Shown: positions 1-6,534 of the stretch, piece after piece
Position numbering within the stretch: position 1 is the first letter of the stretch
Layout of the letters: each line of letters starts with the position of its first letter
Position numbers and translations under genes: made by a program
Assembly (NCBI GenBank): GCA_017453605.1
Contig: JAFTEP010000189.1
Span: 1 to 12,323, forward strand
From: Clostridia bacterium
GTDB lineage: Bacteria; Bacillota; Clostridia; Oscillospirales; SIG627
Reading direction: 5' to 3'
DNA: 12,323 nt
The notes under the pieces: generated by a model
Told to the model about the DNA's origin: nothing
Database searches by the model: none
Seen by the model: the letters and a program-made list of their open reading frames with translations, nothing else

Positions 1-52
1 ATACGGCTTTGTTCCGGTCCCGCGCCGGCGCCGACCGAACGTCCGCGTATCG

Positions 53-122
53 CCCCGTCAAGTCCCGCTTCTTGACCGGGATCCCGAAAAACCGCCCCGT
101 CAAGCCCTGCGGCTTGACGGGG
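53..122. repeat. Pair of related palindromic units
   Basis: Two palindromic units share the identical 12-mer CGCCCCGTCAAG (51-62 and 93-104, 42 bp apart). Unit 2 is a perfect hairpin: a 12-bp stem (95-106 with 111-122) around the loop CTGC. Unit 1 (53-62 with 71-80) pairs at 9 of 10 positions around an 8-nt loop. On the minus strand unit 2 is followed by CGG and five T, so it could act as a back-up terminator for the carboxypeptidase operon. The pair also resembles REP-like intergenic palindromes. No gene is visible in 1-180; the short open frame there is made largely of these repeats. Confidence 0.6.
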
Positions 123-126
123 GTCG

Positions 127-161
127 AAAAAAACAGGACCGCGGAGGGTTTTCCTTCCGCG
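127..161 (-). terminator. Probable intrinsic terminator of the carboxypeptidase operon
   Basis: Read on the minus strand, just after the carboxypeptidase stop codon, CGCGGAAGG and CCCTCCGCG pair around the loop AAAA (plus-strand 140-161, one mismatch). Six nucleotides later come seven T (plus-strand A127-133). The gap between stem and T-tract is longer than usual, so efficiency is uncertain. Confidence 0.55.
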
Positions 162-180
162 TTCCCGATCGATAAGCGAT

Positions 181-1461
181 TTACTGTCTTTTTTTCTTTC
201 CGATCCTTGCCAGAAGCGCCGTGAGCAGGATCAGCGCGGCGAGGACGATCAAGAGGATCAGGGTGACTCTGTCGTTCGTAAGGATGTTCCCGTTTTCGGG
301 CATGGTGTACGGCGAGACGGGATCGGGCTCTTTGACGGCGGCGGCGATCGCGGCGGCGTTCACGAGATCGGCGGTCGCCGTGAGTTCGTCCGAGACGAAG
401 ACTTCGACCGTTCCGAGCTTACCTTCGCTCACCGGGGCTTCGAGCGTCTCCGGGACGCTTATCGCAAGCTTTATTTCCGCTCCCCTGGGACAGACGATTT
501 TAAGTTCTCTGTCAGATCTCAGTTCGACGGCGGTCTCGTTTTCGGCGCCTGTCACCGGGATCTGCGCGTAGACTTCGGTCGTGTTCAAGACGTCCCTGAG
601 TTCGAGGTTACTGAACGCGTAGTCGTAGAGAGCCGCCGTGTCTGTGTACGAAAGATAAGTGCTGCTCTGCGCGCCCAGATTCGCGCCCATCACGACGAGA
701 AGGAACTTCATCCCGTTCTTCTCGGCGACCGACGCCAGACAGCGCCCCGCCTGGGAAGTGTATCCCGATTTGACCCCGATCATCCCGGGGTAGTAGAGCG
801 AGCCGTTCGGATTGAGCATCGCGATCGTGTAGGTGATCTCTCTTGCCGAAGATTTTTCGGTCTTCGGTATGACGTAAGTGTATCCGGAAATGATGCTGAC
901 AAAAAAGCTGTTTTCGAGAGAGGCGAGCACAGACGTCGCGACGTCTCTCGCACTGCTGTAGTGATCGAGCGCCTCGAGCCCGTGCGGGTTGACGTAGTGG
1001 GTGTTCTCCATCCCGAGGCTCGCGGCCTTTTCGTTCATTTTCGCAACGAAATTCTCCACGCTCCCGCCTCCGAAGTGCCAGGCGAGAAGCTGAGCCGCGT
1101 CGCAGGCGCTCGCGAGCATCATCGCGTGAAGAAGGTCCGACACCGTGAATGTCTCGCCCTGGATCAGCGCGATCTCGACGCCGCCGTCGTCCTTTATCTC
1201 CTGAAAGAGAGACACGTCGGGCACCGTGATCGTTTCGTTTTCCGGATCGGCGCAGTTTTCGAGCACGACCAGAGCGGTCATGATCTTTGTCAGCGACGCG
1301 GGAGCCCGCCTGACGTCCGAAGCCTTGTCGAACACGGTCTGTCCCGTGTCGAGGCTCATCATGAACGCGCTCTGGGAATCGGTCTGCAGGGTGAAAGGCG
1401 CCGCCGCTGCGGAGGGGATGAGAAACGCCGCGGCGAGGATCAGCAGAATGATTCTTTTCAT
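181..1461 (-). CDS. dacF: D-alanyl-D-alanine carboxypeptidase (PBP5/DacF-like, S11 family)
   Basis: Predicted membrane-anchored DD-carboxypeptidase of 426 aa. This family removes the terminal D-Ala from peptidoglycan stem peptides and so limits cross-linking. Residues 1-20 form a signal peptide rich in Ala/Leu/Ile. The catalytic SxxK is S56-L-T-K59, in ASLTKIM. The second motif, normally SxN, reads S118-A-C120, with Cys replacing the usual Asn. The third motif is K231-S-G233 instead of KTG. The YVNPHGL and SARDVA blocks around 156-175 are typical. A beta-rich C-terminal domain follows, then a hydrophobic segment near 398-418 ending in RIGKKKRQ. This suggests a transmembrane anchor rather than the amphipathic helix of PBP5. 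The ATG start overlaps the stop of the upstream prenyl synthase gene (ATGA), implying translational coupling. The family is certain; the dacF symbol is by resemblance. Confidence 0.92.
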   Translation of the reverse strand: MKRIILLILAAAFLIPSAAAAPFTLQTDSQSAFMMSLDTGQTVFDKASDVRRAPASLTKIMTALVVLENCADPENETITVPDVSLFQEIKDDGGVEIALIQGETFTVSDLLHAMMLASACDAAQLLAWHFGGGSVENFVAKMNEKAASLGMENTHYVNPHGLEALDHYSSARDVATSVLASLENSFFVSIISGYTYVIPKTEKSSAREITYTIAMLNPNGSLYYPGMIGVKSGYTSQAGRCLASVAEKNGMKFLLVVMGANLGAQSSTYLSYTDTAALYDYAFSNLELRDVLNTTEVYAQIPVTGAENETAVELRSDRELKIVCPRGAEIKLAISVPETLEAPVSEGKLGTVEVFVSDELTATADLVNAAAIAAAVKEPDPVSPYTMPENGNILTNDRVTLILLIVLAALILLTALLARIGKKKRQ

Positions 1462-2528
1462 TTGGTTCTCTCCCGCATCGAATTTGCCCAGCTCACGATC
1501 AGGTCCTTATATTCTCCCTCCGGGACCCTCCCGAGCGCCGAGAGGGCTTCCCGGGCGGCTTTCCCGGCGAGCTCTTCCGCGTAAGCGACCGCGCCGCAGT
1601 CAGTCAGGGCTTTTTTTGCGCGCTCAATGAGCGTTTCGTCGGCGCCGCGGTTTCCGAACGCTTCGCGGAGGACCGTCAGATCCTCTCCCTCGGCGTGCGA
1701 GAGAGCGTAGAGCTTTATCAGCGTGTCCTTGCCCTCTTTTATGTCGCCTCCGACCGGCTTTCCGAGCGTCCTTTCGTCTGAAACGATCCCGAGAACGTCG
1801 TCTTTGAGCTGGAACGCGAGCCCGCAGTCGAAGCCGAAGGTCACGGCGTCCTTCACTCTCTCGTCCTGAGTGTCCTCCGTCCCGAGTCCGATCATGGTTC
1901 CCGCCGCCGCGCAGAACGCGAACAGCGCCCCGGTCTTCCCCGAGATCATCGCCCGCACGTCGGATTCCGAGACCTCGCCTCCTATCAGCGCGAACCTCGT
2001 GTCGAGGGTCTCGCCGCAGATCAGTCTGTCGACGGTCTCGCCGTCCATGAGCTCCAGAAGCTTCAGCGCCGTCCCCGCGCTCACCCCGTAACGGGGGAGG
2101 GATGCGAGCGCGCGGGAGCTCATCGCGTGGAGCGAGTCGCCGGCGAGGATCGCCGCGTCCGTCGCGTATTCGAACGCGTTCTCGCCTCCGAAAAGGGATG
2201 CTATATATGCCTGCACGGACGGACCGCCCCTGCGCCTCATATCCTTATCTATAATATCGTCGTGTATCAGCGTCCAGTTGTGGAACAGCTCCGCCGCCGC
2301 CGCCGCGGGAAGCGCGGCGAGTTCTTTTTCTTTTCCGCCGTATGCGCCGGCAAAAAGGCTCACCAGCCCCGGACGCAGTCTCTTTCCTCCGCGCGAAAAG
2401 TATAAAAGAGCGCCTTCTCTTATCTCCTTCGGCTCGAGATATTTCTTGTCGAGTTCTCCCACGAAGGCGTCGACTCTGTCCGAAACGCCTTTTAGGTATT
2501 CTTTGAGTCCGATTGCGGGTCCTGTCAT
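1458..2528 (-). CDS. Polyprenyl (farnesyl/geranylgeranyl-type) diphosphate synthase
   Basis: Trans-type isoprenyl diphosphate synthase of 356 aa. It should condense IPP with an allylic diphosphate in the cytosol to make a short-chain prenyl diphosphate. The substrate-binding GGKRLRP lies at 47-53. The first Asp-rich motif, DDIID (90-94), is followed by MRRRGGPS. The second reads QLKDDVLG, so the third Asp is Gly, a form I recall from some geranylgeranyl diphosphate synthases. GKPVGGDIKEGK follows. The residues before the first motif (FHNWTLIH) place Trp at position -5, which suggests a short product (C15-C20); exact chain length cannot be read. The gene lies between the unknown 121-aa gene and the carboxypeptidase gene, overlapping both by 4 bp. 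The context fits supply of lipid-carrier or quinone precursors, but this is inference. Confidence 0.9.
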   Translation of the reverse strand: MTGPAIGLKEYLKGVSDRVDAFVGELDKKYLEPKEIREGALLYFSRGGKRLRPGLVSLFAGAYGGKEKELAALPAAAAAELFHNWTLIHDDIIDKDMRRRGGPSVQAYIASLFGGENAFEYATDAAILAGDSLHAMSSRALASLPRYGVSAGTALKLLELMDGETVDRLICGETLDTRFALIGGEVSESDVRAMISGKTGALFAFCAAAGTMIGLGTEDTQDERVKDAVTFGFDCGLAFQLKDDVLGIVSDERTLGKPVGGDIKEGKDTLIKLYALSHAEGEDLTVLREAFGNRGADETLIERAKKALTDCGAVAYAEELAGKAAREALSALGRVPEGEYKDLIVSWANSMRERTK

Positions 2529-2890
2529 TTCTGAGATCTCCTTGCTTCGCGCAGACCTGCCCTCGGGTCCGTCCGCGGCGCGTATTTGAGCGCGACTTCG
2601 ATTATCTTTTCCACCCAGGTGGCGACTTCTATCACCCTGCCGTCCTTCAGATACACGTCAAAGTCCGCGTGTACCTGGAAGCCCGGAGCGTTGGTCTTGT
2701 CTGTGTACGAGTCGATGAACAGGACCTTTTCCACGTCGGAGCGCCGTCTTAAAGATCCGCGGTTGACGTAGTAGAGCTTCCCGAAGTATATCTCCACGCT
2801 GTCCACTCTGCACTCGTCCGGGTTCAGGATCTCTTTCAATCCGTCCCACGGGATCTTCGTCGGCGTCTTGTCAGTCAAAAACAGCTTCAT
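2525..2890 (-). CDS. Conserved-looking hypothetical protein, 121 aa
   Basis: I do not recognise this family. The protein starts MKLFLTDKTPTKIPW. It alternates hydrophobic and charged residues in a way that suggests a small, mostly beta-stranded soluble domain (roughly 27-85, including VDSVEIYFGKLYYV and FDVYLKDGRVIEVATWV). A helix (about 88-97) and a basic, low-complexity tail (RTDPRAGLREARRSQK) follow. No signal peptide or membrane segment is visible. That it is a real gene is supported by its ATGA overlap with the prenyl synthase gene, a GAGG-containing purine stretch 13 nt before the ATG, and its position in a tightly packed operon. It lies 29 bp after the XRE-type gene. Confidence 0.75.
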   Translation of the reverse strand: MKLFLTDKTPTKIPWDGLKEILNPDECRVDSVEIYFGKLYYVNRGSLRRRSDVEKVLFIDSYTDKTNAPGFQVHADFDVYLKDGRVIEVATWVEKIIEVALKYAPRTDPRAGLREARRSQK

Positions 2891-2919
2891 TTATTTTTCC
2901 GTTCCTCTTTTTCCCGGAG

Positions 2920-3288
2920 TCATCTTCTCTCGGTCAGAAAGTCGATAAAATCGCAGATCATCCTGCGCTGACCCATAGAGAGCGACAGATACTTTTCATA
3001 GAACAGTTCGCCCTGCTTTATGCTGACGGAGCTGACCGGCAGCTTCTTTTCGTTGGTTTCGAAGCTGATCCCCGCGCAGAACATCAGGTCCTCTTCGGCT
3101 ATGTCGTTCTGAGCGTTCTTTGCAATCTTCTTTATCAGCTTGATCCTCGGAGGGTTCTCCTGCTGGCAGGCGGCGAGCTTTCTCATCTGGACGTAGCTGA
3201 TCTCGCAGTCGAGCGCGAACCTCCTCAGACTTCTGTCACCCCTGGCTTTGTCGATGAGCATAGCGAAAAGCTTTTTGTTGAACGCCAT
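2920..3288 (-). CDS. XRE-family helix-turn-helix regulator, 122 aa
   Basis: Residues 5-60 resemble the Cro/CI-type HTH found in many Firmicutes regulators. SLRRFALDCEISYVQMRKL (20-38) matches the usual helix 2-turn-helix 3 pattern (SLxxFAxxxGVSxxYxSRL). NPPRIKLIKKIAKNA (45-59) matches the NPPSPxxLKKIAxxA segment, and EEDLMFCAGIS corresponds to the 'eeLMxaAGY' extension common in these proteins. The Gly usually found before VS is Glu29, so the recognition element is divergent. The C-terminal half ends in a short helix (LSMGQRRMICDFIDFL). The ATG at 3288 has AAAGGA 7 nt upstream. It is the first gene of the operon after the promoter at 3365-3394, so it may autoregulate that operon or act on the divergent ATPase gene; this is not shown. 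Confidence 0.78.
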   Translation of the reverse strand: MAFNKKLFAMLIDKARGDRSLRRFALDCEISYVQMRKLAACQQENPPRIKLIKKIAKNAQNDIAEEDLMFCAGISFETNEKKLPVSSVSIKQGELFYEKYLSLSMGQRRMICDFIDFLTERR

Positions 3289-3322
3289 ATTCTGTTCCTT
3301 TCATATCAACTCGTATCACCGT

Positions 3323-3346
3323 ATCCGCCGCGGATAAGTCCGGCGG
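3323..3346 (-). other. GC-rich hairpin in the leader of the minus-strand operon
   Basis: In the roughly 70-nt untranslated leader, CCGCCG (3325-3330) can pair with CGGCGG (3341-3346). An alternative, smaller stem ATCCG/CGGAT (3323-3327 with 3331-3335) uses the same left arm, so the two structures exclude each other. They may affect translation or mRNA stability, but no known riboswitch is recognised. Confidence 0.35.
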
Positions 3347-3364
3347 GGCATATATGTTCGCTAT

Positions 3365-3394
3365 ATTATAACTCAAAGACGCTTTCAAAAGCAA
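3365..3394 (-). promoter_or_regulatory. Sigma-A-type promoter of the regulator-prenyl synthase-carboxypeptidase operon
   Basis: On the minus strand TTGCTT (3389-3394) is followed after 18 nt by a perfect TATAAT (3365-3370). Transcription would start near 3358, about 70 nt before the ATG at 3288. The -10 is consensus and the -35 matches at four of six positions. Confidence 0.65.
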
Positions 3395-3672
3395 GTGCGG
3401 AGCGGTTTTTTGTCCGCAAAAATATTTTTTGACGGGATCAAGTTGAACGCTTTATGAATTATTGTTTAATTTATTATGAACAAGCCGATATAGCATATAA
3501 CTTCTTCGTTATATTTTTATAATTCAAAATTTCATACGACGAAAAACAAACGCGAATATAATGCGGTCATTTCGGGCAGTTATAAACTGAAATCGAATTA
3601 TTGTGAAAGATACACAAAGAAACACCCATGATTTTGTTAGATTTTCTGCTTTTCTTTTTCGCTTTTTTCTGT
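3395..3672. other. AT-rich divergent intergenic region without a convincing gene
   Basis: This stretch between divergent genes is much richer in A and T than its surroundings and contains no frame with a credible protein. It holds a weak hairpin, ATATAAC/GTTATAT (3495-3501 with 3508-3514) followed by TTTT. It also has several promoter-like words on the plus strand, such as TTGAAC (3443-3448) and TTTAAT (3465-3470) 16 nt apart. A small RNA or several start sites for the ATPase gene are possible but unsupported. Confidence 0.4.
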
Positions 3673-3678
3673 TATTAT
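3650..3678 (+). promoter_or_regulatory. Possible promoter of the sugar ABC ATPase gene
   Basis: TATTAT (3673-3678) is a good -10-like element about 70 nt before the ATG. The sequence 17 nt upstream (TTTTCT, 3650-3655) is a poor -35. A second -10-like TATAAG lies at 3686-3691. The position is plausible, but the exact site is uncertain. Confidence 0.35.
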
Positions 3679-3697
3679 ATACGAGTATAAGAACACT

Positions 3698-3715
3698 CCC
3701 GGCTTTCCGGCCGGG
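3698..3715 (+). other. Leader hairpin upstream of the ATPase ribosome binding site
   Basis: CCCGGC (3698-3703) and GCCGGG (3710-3715) form a 6-bp GC stem around TTTCCG, about 16 nt before GGAGG (3732-3736). It has no T-tract, so it is not a terminator. It may stabilise the 5' end of the transcript. Confidence 0.35.
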
Positions 3716-3747
3716 CAAACCCAAACTGTCAGGAGGAAATAAACCGT

Positions 3748-4860
3748 ATGGCAAGTGTTTCGTTAAAACATATTTTCAAGAAATATCCCGGCGGCGTCAC
3801 CGCCGTCAGCGACTTCTCTCTGGAGATCAAGGACAAGGAGTTCATCATCCTCGTCGGTCCCTCCGGATGCGGAAAATCCACCACTCTGCGTATGATCGCG
3901 GGCCTCGAGGAGATCACCGAGGGCGAACTGTTCATCGGCGACAGACTTGTCAACGACGTCGCTCCCAAGGACAGAGATATCGCGATGGTCTTCCAGAACT
4001 ACGCTCTTTATCCCCACATGACCGTGTTTGACAATATGGCGTTCGGACTCAAGCTCAGAAAGACCCCGAAGGAGCAGATCAAGCGCCGCGTCGAGGAAGC
4101 CGCGAGGATCCTCGATATCGCCCACCTGCTCGACAGAAGACCGAAGGCTCTGTCCGGCGGTCAGAAACAGCGTGTCGCTCTCGGACGCGCCATCGTGCGT
4201 GAACCGAAGGTCTTCCTCCTTGACGAGCCTCTCTCCAACCTCGACGCGAAACTCCGCGCACAGATGAGGACCGAGCTCACCAAGCTCCACAAGAACCTCG
4301 AGACCACCTTCATCTACGTCACCCACGACCAGGTCGAGGCTATGACGATGGCGAGCAGGATCGTCGTTATGAAGGACGGTATCATCCAGCAGGTCGACAC
4401 CCCGCAGAACCTCTACGATTCTCCGGTCAACGTCTTCGTCGCCGGCTTCATCGGCACTCCTCAGATGAACTTCATCAACGGCAAGCTCGTCAAGAAGGGC
4501 GGAGAATTCTTCTTCAACTTCGGCGAGTATTCCTTCAAGCTTCCCGCCGAGAAGTGTGCCGACACCAAACTCGAGGAATACGTCGACAAGGAAGTCATCG
4601 CCGGTCTCAGACCCGAGACGATCCACGACGAGCCGATGTACCTCAGCCAGTATTCCGACTGGGTCATCGAAGCAAGCATCGACGTCACCGAGCTTATGGG
4701 CGCCGAGATCTATCTCTACTTTGTCTGCGCCGAGCAGAACTTCACCGCCAGGGTCTCCTCCCGTTCCAAGGCGAAGAGCGGCGACGTTCTCAAGGTCGCC
4801 ATCGACGTCAACAGGATGCACATATTCGACAAGGACACCGAGATCTGCATTTGCCATTGA
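3748..4860 (+). CDS. Carbohydrate ABC transporter ATP-binding protein (MsmK/UgpC/MalK type)
   Basis: Cytosolic ATPase of 370 aa that powers sugar or glycerol-phosphate importers of the CUT1 class. Walker A is GPSGCGKST (37-45), the signature LSGGQ is at 135-139, Walker B ends in D159-E160 (FLLDEPLSNLD) and the switch His is H193 (VTHDQVEAM). The C-terminal third is the MalK-type regulatory/TOBE domain (FIGTPQMNFI near 232-241, GLRPETI near 286-292), with full family length. The ATG has GGAGG 11 nt upstream. No permease or binding-protein gene lies nearby, so it is probably a shared ATPase serving several transporters, as known for MsmK-type proteins. That role is inference; the family is certain. 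Confidence 0.93.
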   Translation: MASVSLKHIFKKYPGGVTAVSDFSLEIKDKEFIILVGPSGCGKSTTLRMIAGLEEITEGELFIGDRLVNDVAPKDRDIAMVFQNYALYPHMTVFDNMAFGLKLRKTPKEQIKRRVEEAARILDIAHLLDRRPKALSGGQKQRVALGRAIVREPKVFLLDEPLSNLDAKLRAQMRTELTKLHKNLETTFIYVTHDQVEAMTMASRIVVMKDGIIQQVDTPQNLYDSPVNVFVAGFIGTPQMNFINGKLVKKGGEFFFNFGEYSFKLPAEKCADTKLEEYVDKEVIAGLRPETIHDEPMYLSQYSDWVIEASIDVTELMGAEIYLYFVCAEQNFTARVSSRSKAKSGDVLKVAIDVNRMHIFDKDTEICICH

Positions 4861-4876
4861 CGGTTGAATACCGCGC

Positions 4877-4908
4877 GAACAGTGGTCACCCTGCCGTGGC
4901 CACTGTTC
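4877..4908 (+). terminator. Hairpin after the ATPase gene, probable terminator
   Basis: GAACAGTGG (4877-4885) pairs perfectly with CCACTGTTC (4900-4908). The stem extends by one G-T wobble and three more pairs to 13 bp around a 6-nt loop. The following TTTGCGTT is only weakly T-rich, so termination may be partial and let the next two genes be read through. Confidence 0.55.
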
Positions 4909-4934
4909 TTTGCGTTCTGCCCCGATAACTGTAT

Positions 4935-4953
4935 AAGGAGTTTTTTTACTGTG
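4935..4953 (+). promoter_or_regulatory. Ribosome binding site and GTG start of the E2-like gene
   Basis: AAGGAG (4935-4940) lies 10 nt before GTG (4951-4953). The frame stays open upstream to a TTG at 4864, but that region holds the terminator hairpin of the preceding gene. GTG 4951 is therefore the supported start. Confidence 0.7.
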
Positions 4954-5901
4954 AACGATACCCGGGAACAAAGCGCTCAGCCGGTCTCTTCTTCGCCGGA
5001 GGTCATGGGTGATCCCATTCCGGCAAGACCGAAAAGAAAGCGCCGCTTCGGCGACCGCAAGGACGGCAGACGCGTCCGCACGCTCTGCCCGATGAACTAC
5101 GTTTCGCCATATATCATGAGTCCTCGCAACGACGCGCAGAACTTTTTGAAGGACACCGTCTGCATCGACACCGCCGAGGAATACCTCAGAGAAAAAAAGG
5201 ACAGCGGCCTCAAAGGCTTCAGCCTGATGCACCTTATCGTCGCCGCCTACGTCCGCGCACTCGCGACCTATCCCGGTCTCAACCGCTTCATCGCCGGTCA
5301 GAAGATCTATGCGCGTTATGAGGTTGAGGTCTCGCTGACGGTCAAGCAGGGTCTCGAGGCGAACTCCCCCGAGACCGTCATCAAGATCGTTTTAGATCCC
5401 TACATGACAGCGACCGAGGTCTATCAGGTGATGACGGACGCCGTAGAGAAGGCGAGAAGCAACGACAACAAGGGCTTCGACAAGACCGCGGGCGCCCTCA
5501 ACCACATCCCCGGCCTCGTTTTAAGGACCGCGGTCGGTCTTCTGAGAGGTCTCGACTATTTCGGCTGGCTCCCTCAGGCGCTCGTCAAGGTCAGCCCCTT
5601 CCACGCCACTATGTTCATCACGTCGATGGGCTCCCTCGGCATCCCGCCGATCTTCCACCACCTCTATAATTTCGGCAACGTCCCCGTGTTCATCGCGTTC
5701 GGCGCGAAGCGTTCTGAAAACGTCCTCAACGACGACGGATCGGTCTCCAAGAAGAAATTCGTCGACGTCACCTTCGTCCTCGACGAGCGCACCTGCGACG
5801 GCCACTACTACGCTTCCGGCCTCAAACTGTTCAGGCGCATCATGGCAAATCCCCGCCAGCTCGACGAGCGCCCCGAAACTGTCGCGGAGGACATCGACTG
5901 A
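4951..5901 (+). CDS. 2-oxoacid dehydrogenase E2/CAT-fold acyltransferase-like protein, without lipoyl domain
   Basis: Protein of 316 aa resembling only the catalytic (chloramphenicol acetyltransferase-like) domain of E2 enzymes. There is no lipoyl or E1/E3-binding domain. A basic N-terminal stretch (RPKRKRRFGDRKDGRRVR, about 23-40) leads into the domain. SPFHATMFITSMGSLGIPPIFHHLYNFGNV matches the E2 segment 'itNlGsfG..hf.piiN.p'. The usual catalytic HxxxDG appears as E279-RTC-D283-G284 in FVLDERTCDGHYYAS, so Glu replaces the general-base His; I recall the same DER.CDG form in other clostridial members. No E1 or E3 gene is nearby, so it is unlikely to belong to a dehydrogenase complex. Its substrate is unknown. 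The next gene, a Nudix hydrolase, follows within 5 nt of the stop, suggesting co-expression. Confidence 0.75.
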   Translation: MNDTREQSAQPVSSSPEVMGDPIPARPKRKRRFGDRKDGRRVRTLCPMNYVSPYIMSPRNDAQNFLKDTVCIDTAEEYLREKKDSGLKGFSLMHLIVAAYVRALATYPGLNRFIAGQKIYARYEVEVSLTVKQGLEANSPETVIKIVLDPYMTATEVYQVMTDAVEKARSNDNKGFDKTAGALNHIPGLVLRTAVGLLRGLDYFGWLPQALVKVSPFHATMFITSMGSLGIPPIFHHLYNFGNVPVFIAFGAKRSENVLNDDGSVSKKKFVDVTFVLDERTCDGHYYASGLKLFRRIMANPRQLDERPETVAEDID

Positions 5902-5906
5902 GCGTG

Positions 5907-6431
5907 ATGAAAACGAAAAGACCTGAGCTCTGGGACGCCTACGACAAGAACTTTTCTCCTCTCGGCTACGATCTTGTCAGGGGAGAACCGATGCCGGAAG
6001 GAGTTTATCACATCGTCAGTGAGGTCGTCGTCAGACATAAGGACGGCGACTATCTTCTGATGAAGCGCGACCCGAGAAAGCCCGTCCATCCCGGCAAATG
6101 GGAACTCACCGCGGGCGGCGCCGCCCTGAAAGGTGAATCGCCGCTCGACTGCATAAAAAGAGAACTTTTTGAAGAGACCGGCATCACCTGCTGCAACTTT
6201 GTCGAGACAGACCGGCTGAGGTTCAGGTGGAGCGATTTCGGAGTCTTCTTCTTCGAGTATTTCGCCGTCACCGACTGCCCGAAGACCTCCGTCCGCCTGC
6301 AGAAGGGCGAGACCGTCGCCTATTTCTGGGCGCCGAAAAAGAGGGTGCTCGAAATGTTTGAGAACTCTCTCATCATCCCCGATCTCAAAAACCGCCACAA
6401 AAAGTTTTTTGCTTCACCGGACTTTATCTGA
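5907..6431 (+). CDS. Nudix hydrolase (isopentenyl-isomerase/YfcD-like subgroup)
   Basis: Predicted hydrolase of 174 aa acting on a nucleoside-diphosphate-linked or related diphosphate substrate. A complete Nudix box GX5EX7REUXEEXGU lies at residues 71-93 (GAALKGE, seven residues, RELFEETGI), with Glu ligands for the metal. The opening PELWDAYDKNFSPLG and the following LLMKRDPRKPVHPGKWELTAGG are typical of the Nudix subgroup related to isopentenyl-diphosphate isomerase. The lack of the isomerase Cys/Glu context argues for a hydrolase; the substrate cannot be named. A GTG immediately precedes the ATG (5904) and could be used. GGAGG at 5886-5890 lies inside the end of the E2-like gene, 13-16 nt upstream. 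The gene ends at a strong terminator. Confidence 0.88.
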   Translation: MKTKRPELWDAYDKNFSPLGYDLVRGEPMPEGVYHIVSEVVVRHKDGDYLLMKRDPRKPVHPGKWELTAGGAALKGESPLDCIKRELFEETGITCCNFVETDRLRFRWSDFGVFFFEYFAVTDCPKTSVRLQKGETVAYFWAPKKRVLEMFENSLIIPDLKNRHKKFFASPDFI

Positions 6432-6443
6432 TTTTTTTACGGT

Positions 6444-6471
6444 ATCCCCGCGCCGCGCGGGGATCTTTTTT
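6444..6471 (+). terminator. Intrinsic terminator after the Nudix gene
   Basis: ATCCCCGCG (6444-6452) and CGCGGGGAT (6456-6464) form a perfect 9-bp stem around CCG. They are followed by C and six T (6466-6471). This is a canonical Rho-independent terminator 12 nt after the stop codon. Confidence 0.9.
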
Positions 6472-6516
6472 GTTTAGCAGTCTTATTTATCGGGAATACT
6501 CAATAAAAAAGAAGAC

Positions 6517-6534
6517 AAGGGGGCGTTTGGCACG
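6517..6534 (+). promoter_or_regulatory. Shine-Dalgarno sequence facing an ACG start codon (protease gene)
   Basis: AAGGGGG (6517-6523) lies 8 nt before ACG (6532-6534), which is in frame with the protease. There is no ATG in any frame between the Nudix stop and this point. Upstream the frame is closed by TAG at 6475. No in-frame ATG, GTG or TTG occurs from there to GTG 6712. Confidence 0.55.

Noticed and set aside
961..1584. Plus-strand open frame (207 codons) crossing the carboxypeptidase/prenyl synthase junction
   Set aside because: Antisense to two well-supported genes; composition dominated by Arg/His/Glu with no domain.
3524..3754. Small minus-strand frame in the AT-rich intergenic region
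   Set aside because: Its N-terminus overlaps the ATPase start region, it shows no domain, and its composition follows the local AT-richness.
4864..4950. TTG start giving a 29-residue N-terminal extension to the E2-like protein
   Set aside because: The extension overlaps the terminator hairpin of the previous gene, and GTG 4951 has AAGGAG at a suitable distance.
3763..5232. Long minus-strand open frame (489 codons) opposite the ATPase and E2-like genes
   Set aside because: It mirrors two clear genes on the plus strand, contains no recognisable domain and is rich in Asp/Glu/Val/Arg as expected for the reverse complement of GC-rich codons.
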